Positions 22,293-32,903 of a stretch of 64,000 bases of DNA are shown here, piece after piece. A program made the translations under genes and the position numbers. The stretch's first letter is position 1. Every line of letters starts with the position of its first letter. Location: assembly GCA_021399445.1 (NCBI GenBank), contig JAJTUQ010000003.1:3844001-3908000 (forward strand), written 5' to 3'. Source of the stretch: Xylogone sp. PMI_703 (taxonomy: Eukaryota; Ascomycota; Leotiomycetes). The notes under the pieces are model-generated. The model searched no databases and was not told where the DNA came from. It saw nothing but the letters and a program-made list of their open reading frames with translations.

Positions 22293-23891
22293 ATGTCAGC
22301 TCCAACAGCTCGTAGCTTTCCTTCCATCAAAGAGATCAGAACGTATGTGGTGGATGGCGTCGGCTCTGGAGGAGATTATCATAATGTGAAAGGAGGTCAT
22401 TGGTGAGTTTCCTCAGCAAACAATTCGCCCGGTCTCGGCCCCTGCTAACACCCGACTAAGGTTGGTAGATACCTCCATATCGACTCCTATGTCGAGATGG
22501 GAGAAGTATCGTGCCTCGAGAACCAGCTGGGGAATCAATGTCCTCGGATCATTCTGCGTGGAGATTGAGGCTACAGATGGTACTACTGGATTTGCAACTG
22601 GATTTGGAGGTAAGGAGTCCTTCATCTTACCTCAGTTCTTAGTCGTAGTTTGATTGTACTAACAAATATTCTAGGTCCTCCAGCATGCTGGCTTGTGCAT
22701 CAACATTTCGAGCGGTTCTTACTTGGTGCCGACCCGCGAGACACAAACCATCTCTTCGAGCAGATGTACAGAGGCTCTATGTTCTATGGTCGCAAGGGAC
22801 TCCCAGTGGCTGTGATCTCAGTCATTGATTTAGCCATATGGGATCTCCTTGGCAAGATCAGAAATGAGCCAGTATATAAACTCATTGGAGGAGCAACAAA
22901 AGAGAGGCTCAATTTCTACTGTACCGGTCCAGAGCCCGCGGCAGCAAAGGCAATGGGCTTTTGGGGTGCCAAGGTTCCACTGCCGTACTGCCCAGAGGAG
23001 GGCCAAGCTGGTCTCAAGAAAAACATTGAGTTCCTTACTAAACATAGAGAGTCTGTTGGTCCTGATTTCCCATTGATGGTGGACTGCTACATGAGTCTCA
23101 ATGTTCCTTATACCATTGAGATTGCCAAGGCCTGCGAAAGCCTCAATATCAACTGGTGGGAAGAATGTCTGTCCCCCGATGACACGGACGGATTCGAGAA
23201 GATCAAGCAAGCCCACCCAACGATTAAGTTTACCACGGGTGAACATGAGTATTCGCGATATGGATTCCGCAAACTTATTGAGGGTCGAAATCTTGATATT
23301 ATCCAGCCTGACGTTATGTGGCTCGGTGGAATGACGGAGCTCCTCAAGGTGGCGGCCATGGCATCTGCATATGACATACCAGTTGTGCCACATGCCAGCG
23401 GACCATACAGCTACCATTTCGTGATATCTCAAACAAATGCCCCGTTCCAGGAATACCTGGCAAATTCACCGGATGGGAAGAGTGTGCTTCCAGTGTTTGG
23501 AGATATGTTCCTGGATGAGCCAATTCCAGAGAAAGGTTATCTCGACCTCTCGCAGCTTGATAAGCCCGGTTTTGGACTCACCCTCAACCCCGCAGCGAAG
23601 CTCATTCCCGCCAAATATCTCCTAAATCCTGCACCTGAAAGACCACTGGGCCAGCAAGTTTCTAATGGAGTAGCCCCAGCAGCTCCAGCAGCCCCGAGGA
23701 CAGAAGAGGCACCAGAACCACCAAAGGCTCCCGAGGCACCATCTCAGGGAACTGCAGCTTCGGCTCCGGAAGCCGCAGCAGCAGGTTTGGTATCAGCGCC
23801 AGTGTCAGAAGCACCTAAGAAAGAAGGACACGATGGATTGATGAATGAACTCACAAATGGCGTTAAAAGCATGGCTACTACAGTCTTCTAA
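22293..23891 (+). CDS. LRA3: L-rhamnonate dehydratase (enolase superfamily)
   Basis: Three exons, 22293-22402, 22461-22609 and 22675-23891, encode 491 residues. The protein dehydrates L-rhamnonate to 2-keto-3-deoxy-L-rhamnonate, the third step of the oxidative fungal L-rhamnose pathway. Recognition rests on an N-terminal block GGDYHNVKGGHW and TPMSRWEKY, close to bacterial RhmD, and on the enolase-superfamily barrel. Likely metal ligands are Asp223 (MVDCYMS), Glu249 or Glu250 (WWEECL) and Glu276 (TGEH); Asp299 and His326 (VVPHASG) fit the catalytic pair. Positions parallel those of E. coli RhmD within a few residues. Unusually, after the normal C-terminus there is an extra Ala/Pro/Glu-rich tail of about 86 residues. 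The rhamnose dehydrogenase lies 1.4 kb downstream on the same strand. The closely related galactonate and mandelate racemase groups are less likely. Confidence 0.9.
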
Positions 23892-24071
23892 GATTACGGT
23901 AATTTTATGATACATCTGTTGCATTTTAGATCTATATCCGTAGTTCAATCTATTCTGTAAATCTATCTTGAAGCTTTCGAATCCCACTTAATCCTTTCAT
24001 ATGAGCTCTCTATGACGGAGATGTTAGGAAGCTCTCACCTCACTCGGTATTTCTCGGCGGTGGGTCTGCTT

Positions 24072-24099
24072 CGGGTGACATTAGACCGAGATCGCGGGG
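24072..24099 (+). promoter_or_regulatory. Candidate Zn2Cys6 binding element, copy 1
   Basis: CGG (24072-24074), 11 bases, then CCG (24086-24088), running into ATCGCGGGG. Together with copy 2 it shares TAGACCGA(G)ATCGCGGGG with one indel. Function is inferred from the site form and its place between two pathway genes. Confidence 0.5.
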
Positions 24100-25013
24100 C
24101 CACCAGTCTCGCAAGTTCCACCCATCTGCACGACCAAGAACAGGATGCTTAGAGCTCGGATTCAGGGCTGTTCATCAATCTATTGGCAGTTAAGTACATC
24201 AAGAGCAGATGGTTCGATCACTTATGCAACTTTATCTAATCGTTCATGCACCTATATAAGATGCGTATGAGAAATGGACGGGTAAAATAGGAATGTGCTA
24301 AAAAGAATAGCCATCATACCATTTGAGAGATATCAAGAACTCTCTACTCCTAATATGCAGCAAACCACCCTTCTACTAGAAAATAGAACTTTAGAAAGCC
24401 AAATTTTATTACGAGCCAGTGAATAGCCAGTTACAAACTTACCCATTTGTACCGAAAGTGTGATACCAGCAGCATACTTTCCATATTATCTCGAAAAATG
24501 CTCGATGGCAATCATGAGCAGACAGCATATAAGTCTAGTCTAAAACCGACTTCAGAACCTAAACACTGATCCTTCTTGCTATACTCCTAACATCTGTGAT
24601 ACTGATAAATGACATTATAGTCCAGCAGCACTCAATAGAACAAGCACATAAGGCGAGTACATATTCAGGGTCCGCGGTAATGAAGAGGGTAGTATCCACT
24701 TGACAGAATGATACAATGTCAAAGTCATAGCTTCTTTCCAAAAGTAGATATCGTAGATATAAAAGGAGAGCTTGCTTGGGAAAGAGTCCTAGGAGCAGAA
24801 ATGTTTAACAGAGAAATTACCAGTACTAGCCGTGAACTATCCAGAACTCCCATTCAAAGTAAACTGATATAAATTTGCACAAAGTGTAGATACACATAGC
24901 TCATATTTTCTTTCCATAATAACTGTCGATAATAGATTTGATTGTCCTCTATTATCGAAGAAGCCATAGCTGAAGTAATTAGATATACGAATAGCTTTGG
25001 AGCTGCCCCACGA

Positions 25014-25040
25014 CCCCGCGATTCGGTCTAGTCGAGGCCG
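25014..25040 (-). promoter_or_regulatory. Candidate Zn2Cys6 binding element, copy 2 (inverted)
   Basis: On the plus strand this reads CCCCGCGATTCGGTCTA followed by CCG at 25038-25040; CGG is at 25024-25026, giving an exact CGG-N11-CCG. It is the reverse of copy 1 with one base missing, and lies about 300 bp upstream of the rhamnose dehydrogenase ATG. Confidence 0.5.
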
Positions 25041-25332
25041 AGAGCCCAGCAATTGAGCTATCTGGCAAAAAACAGCAAGCACAAGACCTACTTTGAAAAT
25101 GAAATAATATCAAGTGTTACAATTACTTTCCTCGCCTCGTCTGTATATACACATAATTCTATCCCTTCTGAGACACACACAGAGAAAGTACCCTTCTCCA
25201 GTGCGCCCTCATCACCTACCCCGCGTCAACAACCAACAACCCCATCCATAACAAAACTCGATAAAACACTCAGTTCTCTGATCCTCCCAAACACCAAATA
25301 AAAAATAATATATAAAGGAAATAGTGGTAACA

Positions 25333-26382
25333 ATGTCACCACACCTCCTCTCCAACAAAACAGCCGTCATAACAGGCGGCACAACCGGCATCGGCCGCGC
25401 CATCGCCCTCGAGTACCTCCGCCAGGGGTGCAATGTCGCCGTGAACCATCTCGCGCTGGAATCTGATGCGCAGCACCTGTCGTCAATGCTGGCGGAGGCG
25501 AAGGAGATTAAAGAGAAGGACGCTGCAGCCGGGGAGTTGATTGAGGTGCAGGGCGATGTGAGCAAGCCGGAGACGGGGAAGGGGTTGGTTGAGGCGGCTG
25601 TGAGGAGGTGGGGGAGGGTTGATATCTGTGTTAGCAATGCGGGGGTTTGTCAGTTTGCGGAGTTTTTGGAGTGAGTTGTTTTTTTTTGTTCTTTCTTTGA
25701 GAGAGAGGTTTTGGTTTTTGGGATTTGACTTGGGAGTGCTCCTTTTTTTCACTTTTTGGGAGCTTCTTCTTGAGTTGCTGTTCAAGAGACTGGACGCATG
25801 CCAAAAGAAGGAGGGGAGAGAGTCATTCTCTAGGGAGTTCTGCTTCTCGGATCACCCAAAACTTCGCCCATGTTACAAAGATAGATTCAAGGTCCATATA
25901 TTAACAAACTATCCAGGCTCACACCAGATCTCTGGTCTTCGACCCTAAACATCAACCTCTCAGGCGCCTTCTACACATGTCAAGCAGCCGCCCGCCAAAT
26001 GGCATCCCAATCGCCCTCCGGCGGTGCCATAATCGGCATCTCCTCCATCTCAGCCCTCGTCGGCGGCGGCCTTCAGACGCACTACACCCCCACGAAAGCT
26101 GGTATCACATCCCTGATGCAAAGTCTCGCTGTATCGTTAGGGAAGTACAAGATTCGGTGCAATGCGCTGTTGCCCGGGACGATAAAGACGCAGCTGAACG
26201 AGGAGGATCTGAAGGACGAGGCGAAGAGGAAGTATATGGAGGGTAGGATACCGCTGGGGAGGACGGGGGAGCCGAGGGATTTGGCGGGCCCGGCGGTGTT
26301 TCTGGCGTGTGAGGAGCTGAGTGGGTATGTGAACGGTGCACAGCTGTTGGTTGATGGGGGGTTGTTTGTTAATTTACAGTAA
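25333..26382 (+). CDS. LRA1: L-rhamnose 1-dehydrogenase (SDR family)
   Basis: Exons 25333-25670 and 25917-26382 (intron 246 bp, unusually T-rich after its GTGAGT donor) encode 267 residues. The enzyme oxidises L-rhamnose to its lactone with NAD(P)+, the first step of the oxidative L-rhamnose pathway. The Rossmann motif TGGTTGIG starts at residue 14, and the catalytic set is Ser156, Tyr169 and Lys173 within YTPTK. Recognition beyond the general SDR family rests on the long C-terminal block ISSISALVGG, LNEEDLKD, KRKYMEGRIPLGR and GAQLLVDGGLFVNLQ, which matches the Scheffersomyces stipitis enzyme as I recall it. Splicing restores FLELTPDLW across the junction. It pairs with the L-rhamnonate dehydratase upstream. 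The lactonase and aldolase of the pathway are not in this window. Confidence 0.92.
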
Positions 26383-29300
26383 GATGTATGTGGCAGAATG
26401 AAATTAAATGAAAACTTGATGACCTGGGGGAGCTGAGTGAATTTTTGTGGGCCTGTGGATAGCGTCTCCTATTTTCAAGGCATGTGTTTGAGCGCTGACT
26501 TTGTTCGAGGATTGTTTAAGGAGAACTGGCAGGGTGAGTCCCAGCTCAGTTACAAGGGCTCGAGGGAGTTTTGAAGAGATGTAAGACCTACAGCTAGATT
26601 GACAGTGTAGGGCAGAAAGTCTTTCTATCATTGGGGATTGCTTATTGCTTTTGGGGTGTGATTTCAACCGACAGAAAAGCTTGCTTACCCCTATCTGAAT
26701 TATAGTGCCTTCGGCCTCCGATTTGTCATATTGGTTTCTGGATTCACTTGATGTACATGATCGTGGCAAGGGTGGTATTTTTGTATTACCAATATAAATT
26801 TTGTGCCCCCTTACACCGCGGTATGGCTCTGGTGATTACCAAAGTTCGGATTCCTTTTCTTGAAATGGCCTTCTGAGAGAAACTCAGCAGGCTTTTTGCA
26901 GCAAGGACGGTTTGTCTGCATGGCATAGGTATCATGCATTAAGCCATCTAATGCTGCATTACCAAATTGCCTTTAGTTAGCCAGCAGTTACGGTAGATTT
27001 ACAACTGGTATTTAGTACCAGCTGCCGGGACAAGAAAGGAGATACAAGTTAACTCTTGGCTTATTTTAAATCTTACTCACGCAGCCTCAGTTGCTACAGC
27101 TACATCATTATGAACATAGCTTGGCCACTCGATGCTACTCCCACTGTAAAGTTAGTGGCAAGAAGGCCCTCAGTCCTAAGTCCTACGGAAAGTAATACGT
27201 AATTTGCCAATGAAGAAATAGAAACCTACCTGGCCGTGTCGGGCTATTTTGTTTTCAGGCTCCAGCTGGTGCCGGCAAACCTTTGGAAAATGTCGCCTCC
27301 ACCCCAAGAAGTCGGCATCTCTCCAACTAATCAATACTTTCCTTTTAAAGCAATTAATTATTTCTACGTTGTTGGCTAGCCCCTTTCGACACTTGTCGTT
27401 TTCTTTTGAAAATGAATATAAAATGAAAATTTTGCAGGGAATCATCCATTGCCATGGAGTGAAGGAATCCGGTAGGATCTGCCTGCCCACACTACGTTGC
27501 AGTGTTCCTACCGCCGACAATGCTATATTTATTAAATCTGCCTTGAAGATGTACACTTACACATCCATGCGCCTGGTCAACATCGCAGCCTTGGATGACA
27601 GGTTACAGCGCGGGAATTCATGACACAACCAACGGCAAAAACAAGTTGGATGATATCTTGAAATAAAACAGGGTGCCTTGGAATATACCCGGCAGTTTCA
27701 AACCGGCATCCTTTTCACGAGTGAGGGTGGGCACTAGACATCGGCGCCTTTTCAATGGCTCCTATTAATTTGATTTGGAGTGGAGTGAGCAAGTGGCTGG
27801 GCAAACGGTAGAGAGCGGCAAGGGGTTTCTGCGAAAAGTAGCCGCCCAGTCATAGACTTCACCCTACTCCTGGGACAACAAAATGCATCACTCTGTGAGA
27901 AAAACCCAACTGCACTTGTGCGTCCTAGTACTCCAGTTCTGGCTTCAGCCGCTATATGCCCAGAACTTCCTATTGCAGAGAAGCAGAGAAGGACCGAATA
28001 ATGTTAATGCTGCAGCTTTTCATGATTCCTCATGCTGCGCTATGTAGAATAGTTCCACAAACTGTCGTCTGTGAACACCAAGTCTGTTCTCTCCACATGT
28101 GTGACATACATGCTCGTAGATGCAGCACTTAACTTACAAATCAATCTCAGCCCTTCCAGCTAGCTGCACGATTGCAAGAGGAACTGTGCCAGGTCGCCGC
28201 ATTTGCCTCATTAACATGCAAAGAAAAGTGACCTGCTTTGCCGTATCTTCATGCTGTGCCTTTCTCGGTGCTGAATGGAGGCTGAGACAGGCTCATTGCC
28301 ACGCAGCCATAGAAGGATGTACATTGTGGTAGTACTGGGAGTTCATCTCGTAAAAGCTTATCTGTCAGTAGAATCATCGGAAGGTTTTACCATGACAATG
28401 GCATGCCTCCTTTAGCACTGTTTCAGGAGACACACACCATTGTATCCAGGGTTGACTGTGCATTGAGGATCACAAGACAAAAGAACTGGTAGAGGAACGG
28501 TGCATGACTAGCACAACCATTAGACAGACGAGGACAAAGTGACCTTGGTCTGCAGTGATGTTCATTCATTACCGGTGGCAAAACCTAATAAGCTTCTGAA
28601 ACTTACATCGGAGATAATATGCCTCCGTGCTGGAGGAAAAAGATGCGATCTGGACCGTTAGCTGAGGAACTGAGTGGAGATTTACGTCTTATGTCCTTGT
28701 CAGATGGGCTAATATGCCTGGCATTGGCTTCAGCCTCTGACTCTTCTGGGGCACAGTAATTAGGCAGTATGATTAGCTGATGCAGAACGGTAATTCTGAA
28801 GTATCCTGGAAGACTTCCCAATGGTCAGCACGCCCGGAGTCGTCATGGTAAGATGCATGGGGGGGTATAAGGCGAAACAGACCCTTAGGAGAGTTAACTG
28901 AATGGCTTGTTAATAAATGCAAGGACTAGCCTGAGGCCAGGGTACCAAAGGCATAGGTACGCCTTGATTCCATGCTCCATCATGAAGTTGTTTGAGTTCT
29001 GAGGCACTCAAGCATGCAGGCAACTGCAGAAGTGTGGAATCGGCGAGATTGCTTGCCCGGTTCTCTCGAATCATGTTCCGACAAACATGTCTATGACGGT
29101 CTATCCGGGAGTGAGAGCTGCAGCGGATATCAAAAACCAAGGCTGCCGATGACTCGAATGTAGGCCTAGCCTGTGTCTGGCTACCGCAGTGGGAAAAAGT
29201 AGTATCCTCAACCAATCATGAATTTATAAGCGTGAACCAGGAGATGAGTGTGAGAAAATGGTTTGGATTCTTAGCTGCTCGGCATGTCGGCATGATCGTA

Positions 29301-29986
29301 AGTGAAGAGAGATGCAGAAATTATGGAGTGAGGTCAGGATATGATGCATTGGTGTAACGGCGAGCCCGGTTGTCTGGAGATGTTCTTTGGTCGTATCAAC
29401 GAGGCCTTGCGTCACGAAGTAGCGAGTAGAACACAGTCAGCAGAGGTGAGAGAAGCCACACTGAGGCGGAGCATACGTCAAAAGTCTATGGCGCATGCTT
29501 GTCAGTTTAGCCCAGGTAAGCACCGTCATCTTCATTGGCTGATTTGCGAGTGGCTTGAATGCCTTAGGCCCCAATTGATGTCTGAGGGATGTCTGAGGAA
29601 TCTCTGATGGAGTCTACTGCACTAGGTGTCTGCACTACACCGTTGACGCTTCGCAGCCTAGGCGCGCCTAGTTTTAGTGCAATGGATACTGCAGAGAGTG
29701 ATTCAAGGACCGTCACGCCGGTCTTCAGCTGGCTAAGGACATCGCAGGCTGGGCAAGTGAAGTGAGGATCATATCCTCGCGCTTAAGGCTTCTGGGATAG
29801 CAAATTTCCGCGTCTGGCTAGCGGCATAGTCGCGCTCATGGCCCCAGGCACTTAGCGATGATCATCTACTGTGTAGAAATCAGGACTTCCAAATCACGCA
29901 AAGTCTTGCTAGGGTGCATTAACGTAGTAGATCGCCCTTGAGAGGTGTAAGACCTTAATATGCCATAGGTTACGATACGATTCTGA

Positions 29987-30019
29987 GAGGGGTAATCTCA
30001 GATAATCTGATTACCCCTC
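29987..30019. repeat. Perfect 11-bp inverted repeat (hairpin)
   Basis: GAGGGGTAATC at 29987-29997 and its exact complement GATTACCCCTC at 30009-30019 flank an 11-base loop. It stands alone in a gene-free stretch; no flanking target-site duplication was found. Confidence 0.8.
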
Positions 30020-31084
30020 CCAAGCATCGAATCTGATGTCTGATAGAAGGAGCCGATCAACCGCAAAGAGGGTGTTAGAAACCTCCCAGAGACTGCGTCG
30101 AACCCCATGTATCCAGATTCTTGGACCCGACCCCAAAATCAAGCTGGCATGCCATGCGACGCCATGGGGAGCTATCTACCGGAATAGTGGAGCACTGAGA
30201 TTCGGAATGATGTCGAGAGTGAAATCTGCCTCGCACGATGTACACTTGAACCCTGGGGTACGGGACCAGCCTTGCGCTAGGCCGGCCCGCTGGCGACCGC
30301 TCTTGATTCGCTGGTTTACGGCAGTTATCCTCTCCAATTGTTTACTATACACAGCAAGCTACTGTATGTTCTACAGTATGGATGCACTTTCGCAGGAGCA
30401 TGTTCCATCTCAAAAAGCGGGTTCTGGAGGTAGCTAATACTTGCGACTATACCTCTTTTCAAGGTTCTTGCATCGCTGGGTAAGCGACCGTCGATAACTC
30501 TATGTGATGGGCATGGGGCTATTCTCCGATTTGCAAGTGTTTCACGGCAACTGGGCCATCTAATGGAAGCACAGGTGCTGGGACGGCACTTGGAGAGGAT
30601 GAGATGGAGGGGTCTCGTGCCCCTGTGATTTGTTCGGTAGTTGTTCGATTTGTGCAAGTCCGACCCTCCATGGCGGGCTGCTCTTCTGCAGAAGGGGCTT
30701 CTTTGTCTCGTGTCTCCATCCACGCCGGCCCTGGCACTTGCAGCTGCAGGCACTGTAGGGCGACCCGTACAAACCTCAGCTTTCGTGTTGGGATACAGGT
30801 ACCCGTCTGCTGTGGATGCGGACCTGCACAGCTTCTGTGGCCGCCTGCGACCGCCTGCATCACGGGTACGAGAAAGGTGGATGCAGCAGCAGTTGTGCTG
30901 AAGCTGCTGCTGTCAGGTACTGGATTCCAGCAGTGTAGCCGCTCCCAACCCATGACGCCCTATCGTAATATCGTAAGGGCCGAGGCACCACAGCAGAGAA
31001 ACGCCTCAGGAAACGTTCCAGAAGGGCAGGGTCGGAGATCGTTACGGTCCTCGTCCGGGCTGCACTGTACAGTCAGTCGGTCAG

Positions 31085-31126
31085 TACACACATACACACA
31101 TACACATACACGTACTCACGTACACA
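31085..31126. repeat. CA/TACA-rich microsatellite
   Basis: An imperfect run of ACACAT/ACAC units, decaying into ACGTAC units, lies in the long spacer. Confidence 0.7.
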
Positions 31127-32495
31127 GTCCTATCCCGTCCTGCACTGAGCAGTACTGTTGCTGTGCTGTATTTGGTGCTCACCTCATCCACCACGACTGT
31201 CGTCATCCTCATGGCCTAGAGTGAAGACGGGGAGTGTTGCACGCCCGGAAAGTGTGGATGCTTAAGCACGGTCGCGGGCAGGGTCGCGGATCTACCGTAT
31301 GGCCTCGGTGGGCTCCAGCACACGGTAAAGGGAGAGAGACCAGCCTGTGGCCAGCTGTCGCCACCAGGAGGCCTAGGCGCCAGGCAGGACCCATGCTGCC
31401 ATGCTGCTGTGGACATGGGGCAGCCGTGATGGGCTCAAGATGGGTCCGATGGGTTTCTGTGTTCTCAAGATCCGATGGCCGTGGTGTAAGCCCCCGGGCC
31501 CTTCCCTGGCCTCTGGCCCCTGTTGTGTGGCTCTGCACGCTCTCTGGCCTTACAGTGGCGCGATGTACGAATGGATCCCCCGTCTGAGCAGTCACGAAAG
31601 GCACGGCACTGTCCCTACATCCCAGTGATTACACAGTACGCAGTACGCAGTACCGTACCCGTACAGTACTCAACACCCCAGCTTCCGCCGTTTCGTTTCG
31701 TTTCCCTCATGGTCCTGGGTTCCCTGTAGGATGCAACGGTCGCCCAAGAGGCTGAGGTGTTACTCAGCGCAACTGCTATTTCAGCCCTCTGAGGGGTTTC
31801 GCCCCATCTTCCAGTGGTCCTGCACGCGGTTGTCCGATCCGGGTGTCAAGCGAAATCAACGCATTTGCGCCTTCTGGCATTTTTACGCACTTTCCGTGAT
31901 CCAGTACCGCCCAGTATTACGGTATTACACCTTTTGGGTTATTTTTTATTTTTGCTTTCTTTTTCTTCTTGTCCCAGCCCGGCCTAGCGCCTGCTTTTCC
32001 TGGCAGGCCAGCCACCAGAACAGACCACCTGTTTGGTCGCCGAATGGCTGCCGTCGCAGCACTTCGCATGCCCTTTGCTTTGCCTTTTCGAGCCTCGGCC
32101 TGCCAACCTTTCCACTTCCCCTTCCGCAACACGCCGGCCGTGAACCATGACGCTGGAGCAAGCAGCAGAGCACGACTGCGCCTTCGACTCATCTGCTCTT
32201 CCACCCACGATTACTCCCCCATGCCATGTATAGTCCGTCCTGCACGTTTGACCTGCATATGTGTAGTCGACCCCCATGGATATCCCACTGCTGCCTTACT
32301 AGCTTTCTGGCATGACTTTAACTCGGTCACCTAAAGAAGACTATAAGGCAGGCAGCTCTCCCGGTCTGGATGACTCCTTCTGCTTCACTATCCTCATCCT
32401 CATCATCACCAGCAATTAGCGGTCTCTTCGCTCCCTCGGCTTCCTTTAGACTTTTCTTTGCTTTGGGCTTTGGCTTCTCTTCTTGTTGGCTCACA

Positions 32496-32510
32496 TTAAT
32501 ATATATATTT
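32496..32510 (+). promoter_or_regulatory. TATA-like element of the small Cys/His-rich gene
   Basis: An alternating TTAATATATATATTT run lies within a CT-rich tract about 135 bp before the ATG at 32643, a usual arrangement for a fungal core promoter. Confidence 0.45.
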
Positions 32511-32642
32511 CATAGCTTCGCTGCCCCTCATCTCAGTTGCTTCCAGCTTCATCCCCGCGCTCCATCGTCTTTGTAGTCTTACCATTGATCCATCACCGGC
32601 GCCTTTACCAATTACATCTGTGTTCACTTCAAGTCCGTCAAC

Positions 32643-32903
32643 ATGTGCTATCTAGTTGTCGAGAGATACTCGGTGTGCCGATGCCTCTACTACCAACACA
32701 GCGTAGATATGTGTGCCGCATATGGTACGCAGGGTCACCCAATACAAGAGAAGACAGTGCTGGTGGGATATGCCTGTGATAAACATTCGGGCCAGCAGAG
32801 CAGCCATCACTCATCTTCACACGGTGGCTATTCAGACTCGGGTTACGGAACAGCCAGCCACGGCTCGCATCACTCGTCCCGCCACCACCACCACCGCCGA
32901 TGA
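32643..32903 (+). CDS. Small Cys/His-rich protein, unknown function
   Basis: A single exon encodes 86 residues. The ATG has a good context (GTCAACATG) and is preceded by a CT-rich leader with a TATA-like run. The N-terminal half contains MCYLVVERYSVCRCLYY and KTVLVGYACDKH, giving Cys2, Cys12, Cys14, Cys24 and Cys45 with His19, His32 and His48, a set that could bind a metal. The C-terminal 35 residues are a low-complexity Ser/His/Gly tail ending in HHHHRR. There is no signal peptide or membrane helix. I have the impression that similar short proteins are widespread in Pezizomycotina as hypothetical proteins, but could not check. It is the only convincing gene in a 13-kb stretch and has unusually long flanking spacers. 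Confidence 0.7.
   Translation: MCYLVVERYSVCRCLYYQHSVDMCAAYGTQGHPIQEKTVLVGYACDKHSGQQSSHHSSSHGGYSDSGYGTASHGSHHSSRHHHHRR

Larger units (their letters stand above)
23892..25332. promoter_or_regulatory. Spacer with two inverted CGG-N11-CCG elements, upstream of the rhamnose dehydrogenase
   Basis: No gene is supported here; the middle part is AT-rich. Two copies of a bipartite element are present: 24072-24088 (CGG, 11 bases, CCG) continuing as AGATCGCGGGG, and on the other strand at about 25014-25040, reading CGG-N8-TAGACCGAATCGCGGGG. The downstream copy lies about 300 bp before the ATG of the dehydrogenase. Spaced CGG/CCG triplets are the standard site form for Zn2Cys6 dimers such as Gal4. Confidence 0.6.
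26383..32642. other. Gene-poor region (6.3 kb)
   Basis: No gene can be supported. Frames of 60-206 codons occur but lack conserved motifs, good start contexts or splice logic. Features present are a perfect 11-bp hairpin at 29987-30019, a CA-rich microsatellite at 31085-31126, and CAGTAC/GTACAGTAC strings near 31070 and 31632-31670. The right end (about 32.37-32.64 kb) is CT-rich with a TATA-like run and serves as promoter of the small gene that follows. Confidence 0.5.

Noticed and set aside
25483..25785. 100-codon minus-strand frame over the dehydrogenase
   Set aside because: Antisense of a coding exon and its T-rich intron; no conserved content.
27249..27623. 124-codon plus-strand frame
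   Set aside because: No conserved motif, no promoter features, and a minus-strand frame of equal length overlaps it.
30604..31224. 206-codon plus-strand frame
   Set aside because: Composition is erratic and the end runs through the CA microsatellite (THTHTHTRTH); frames on the other strand are as long.
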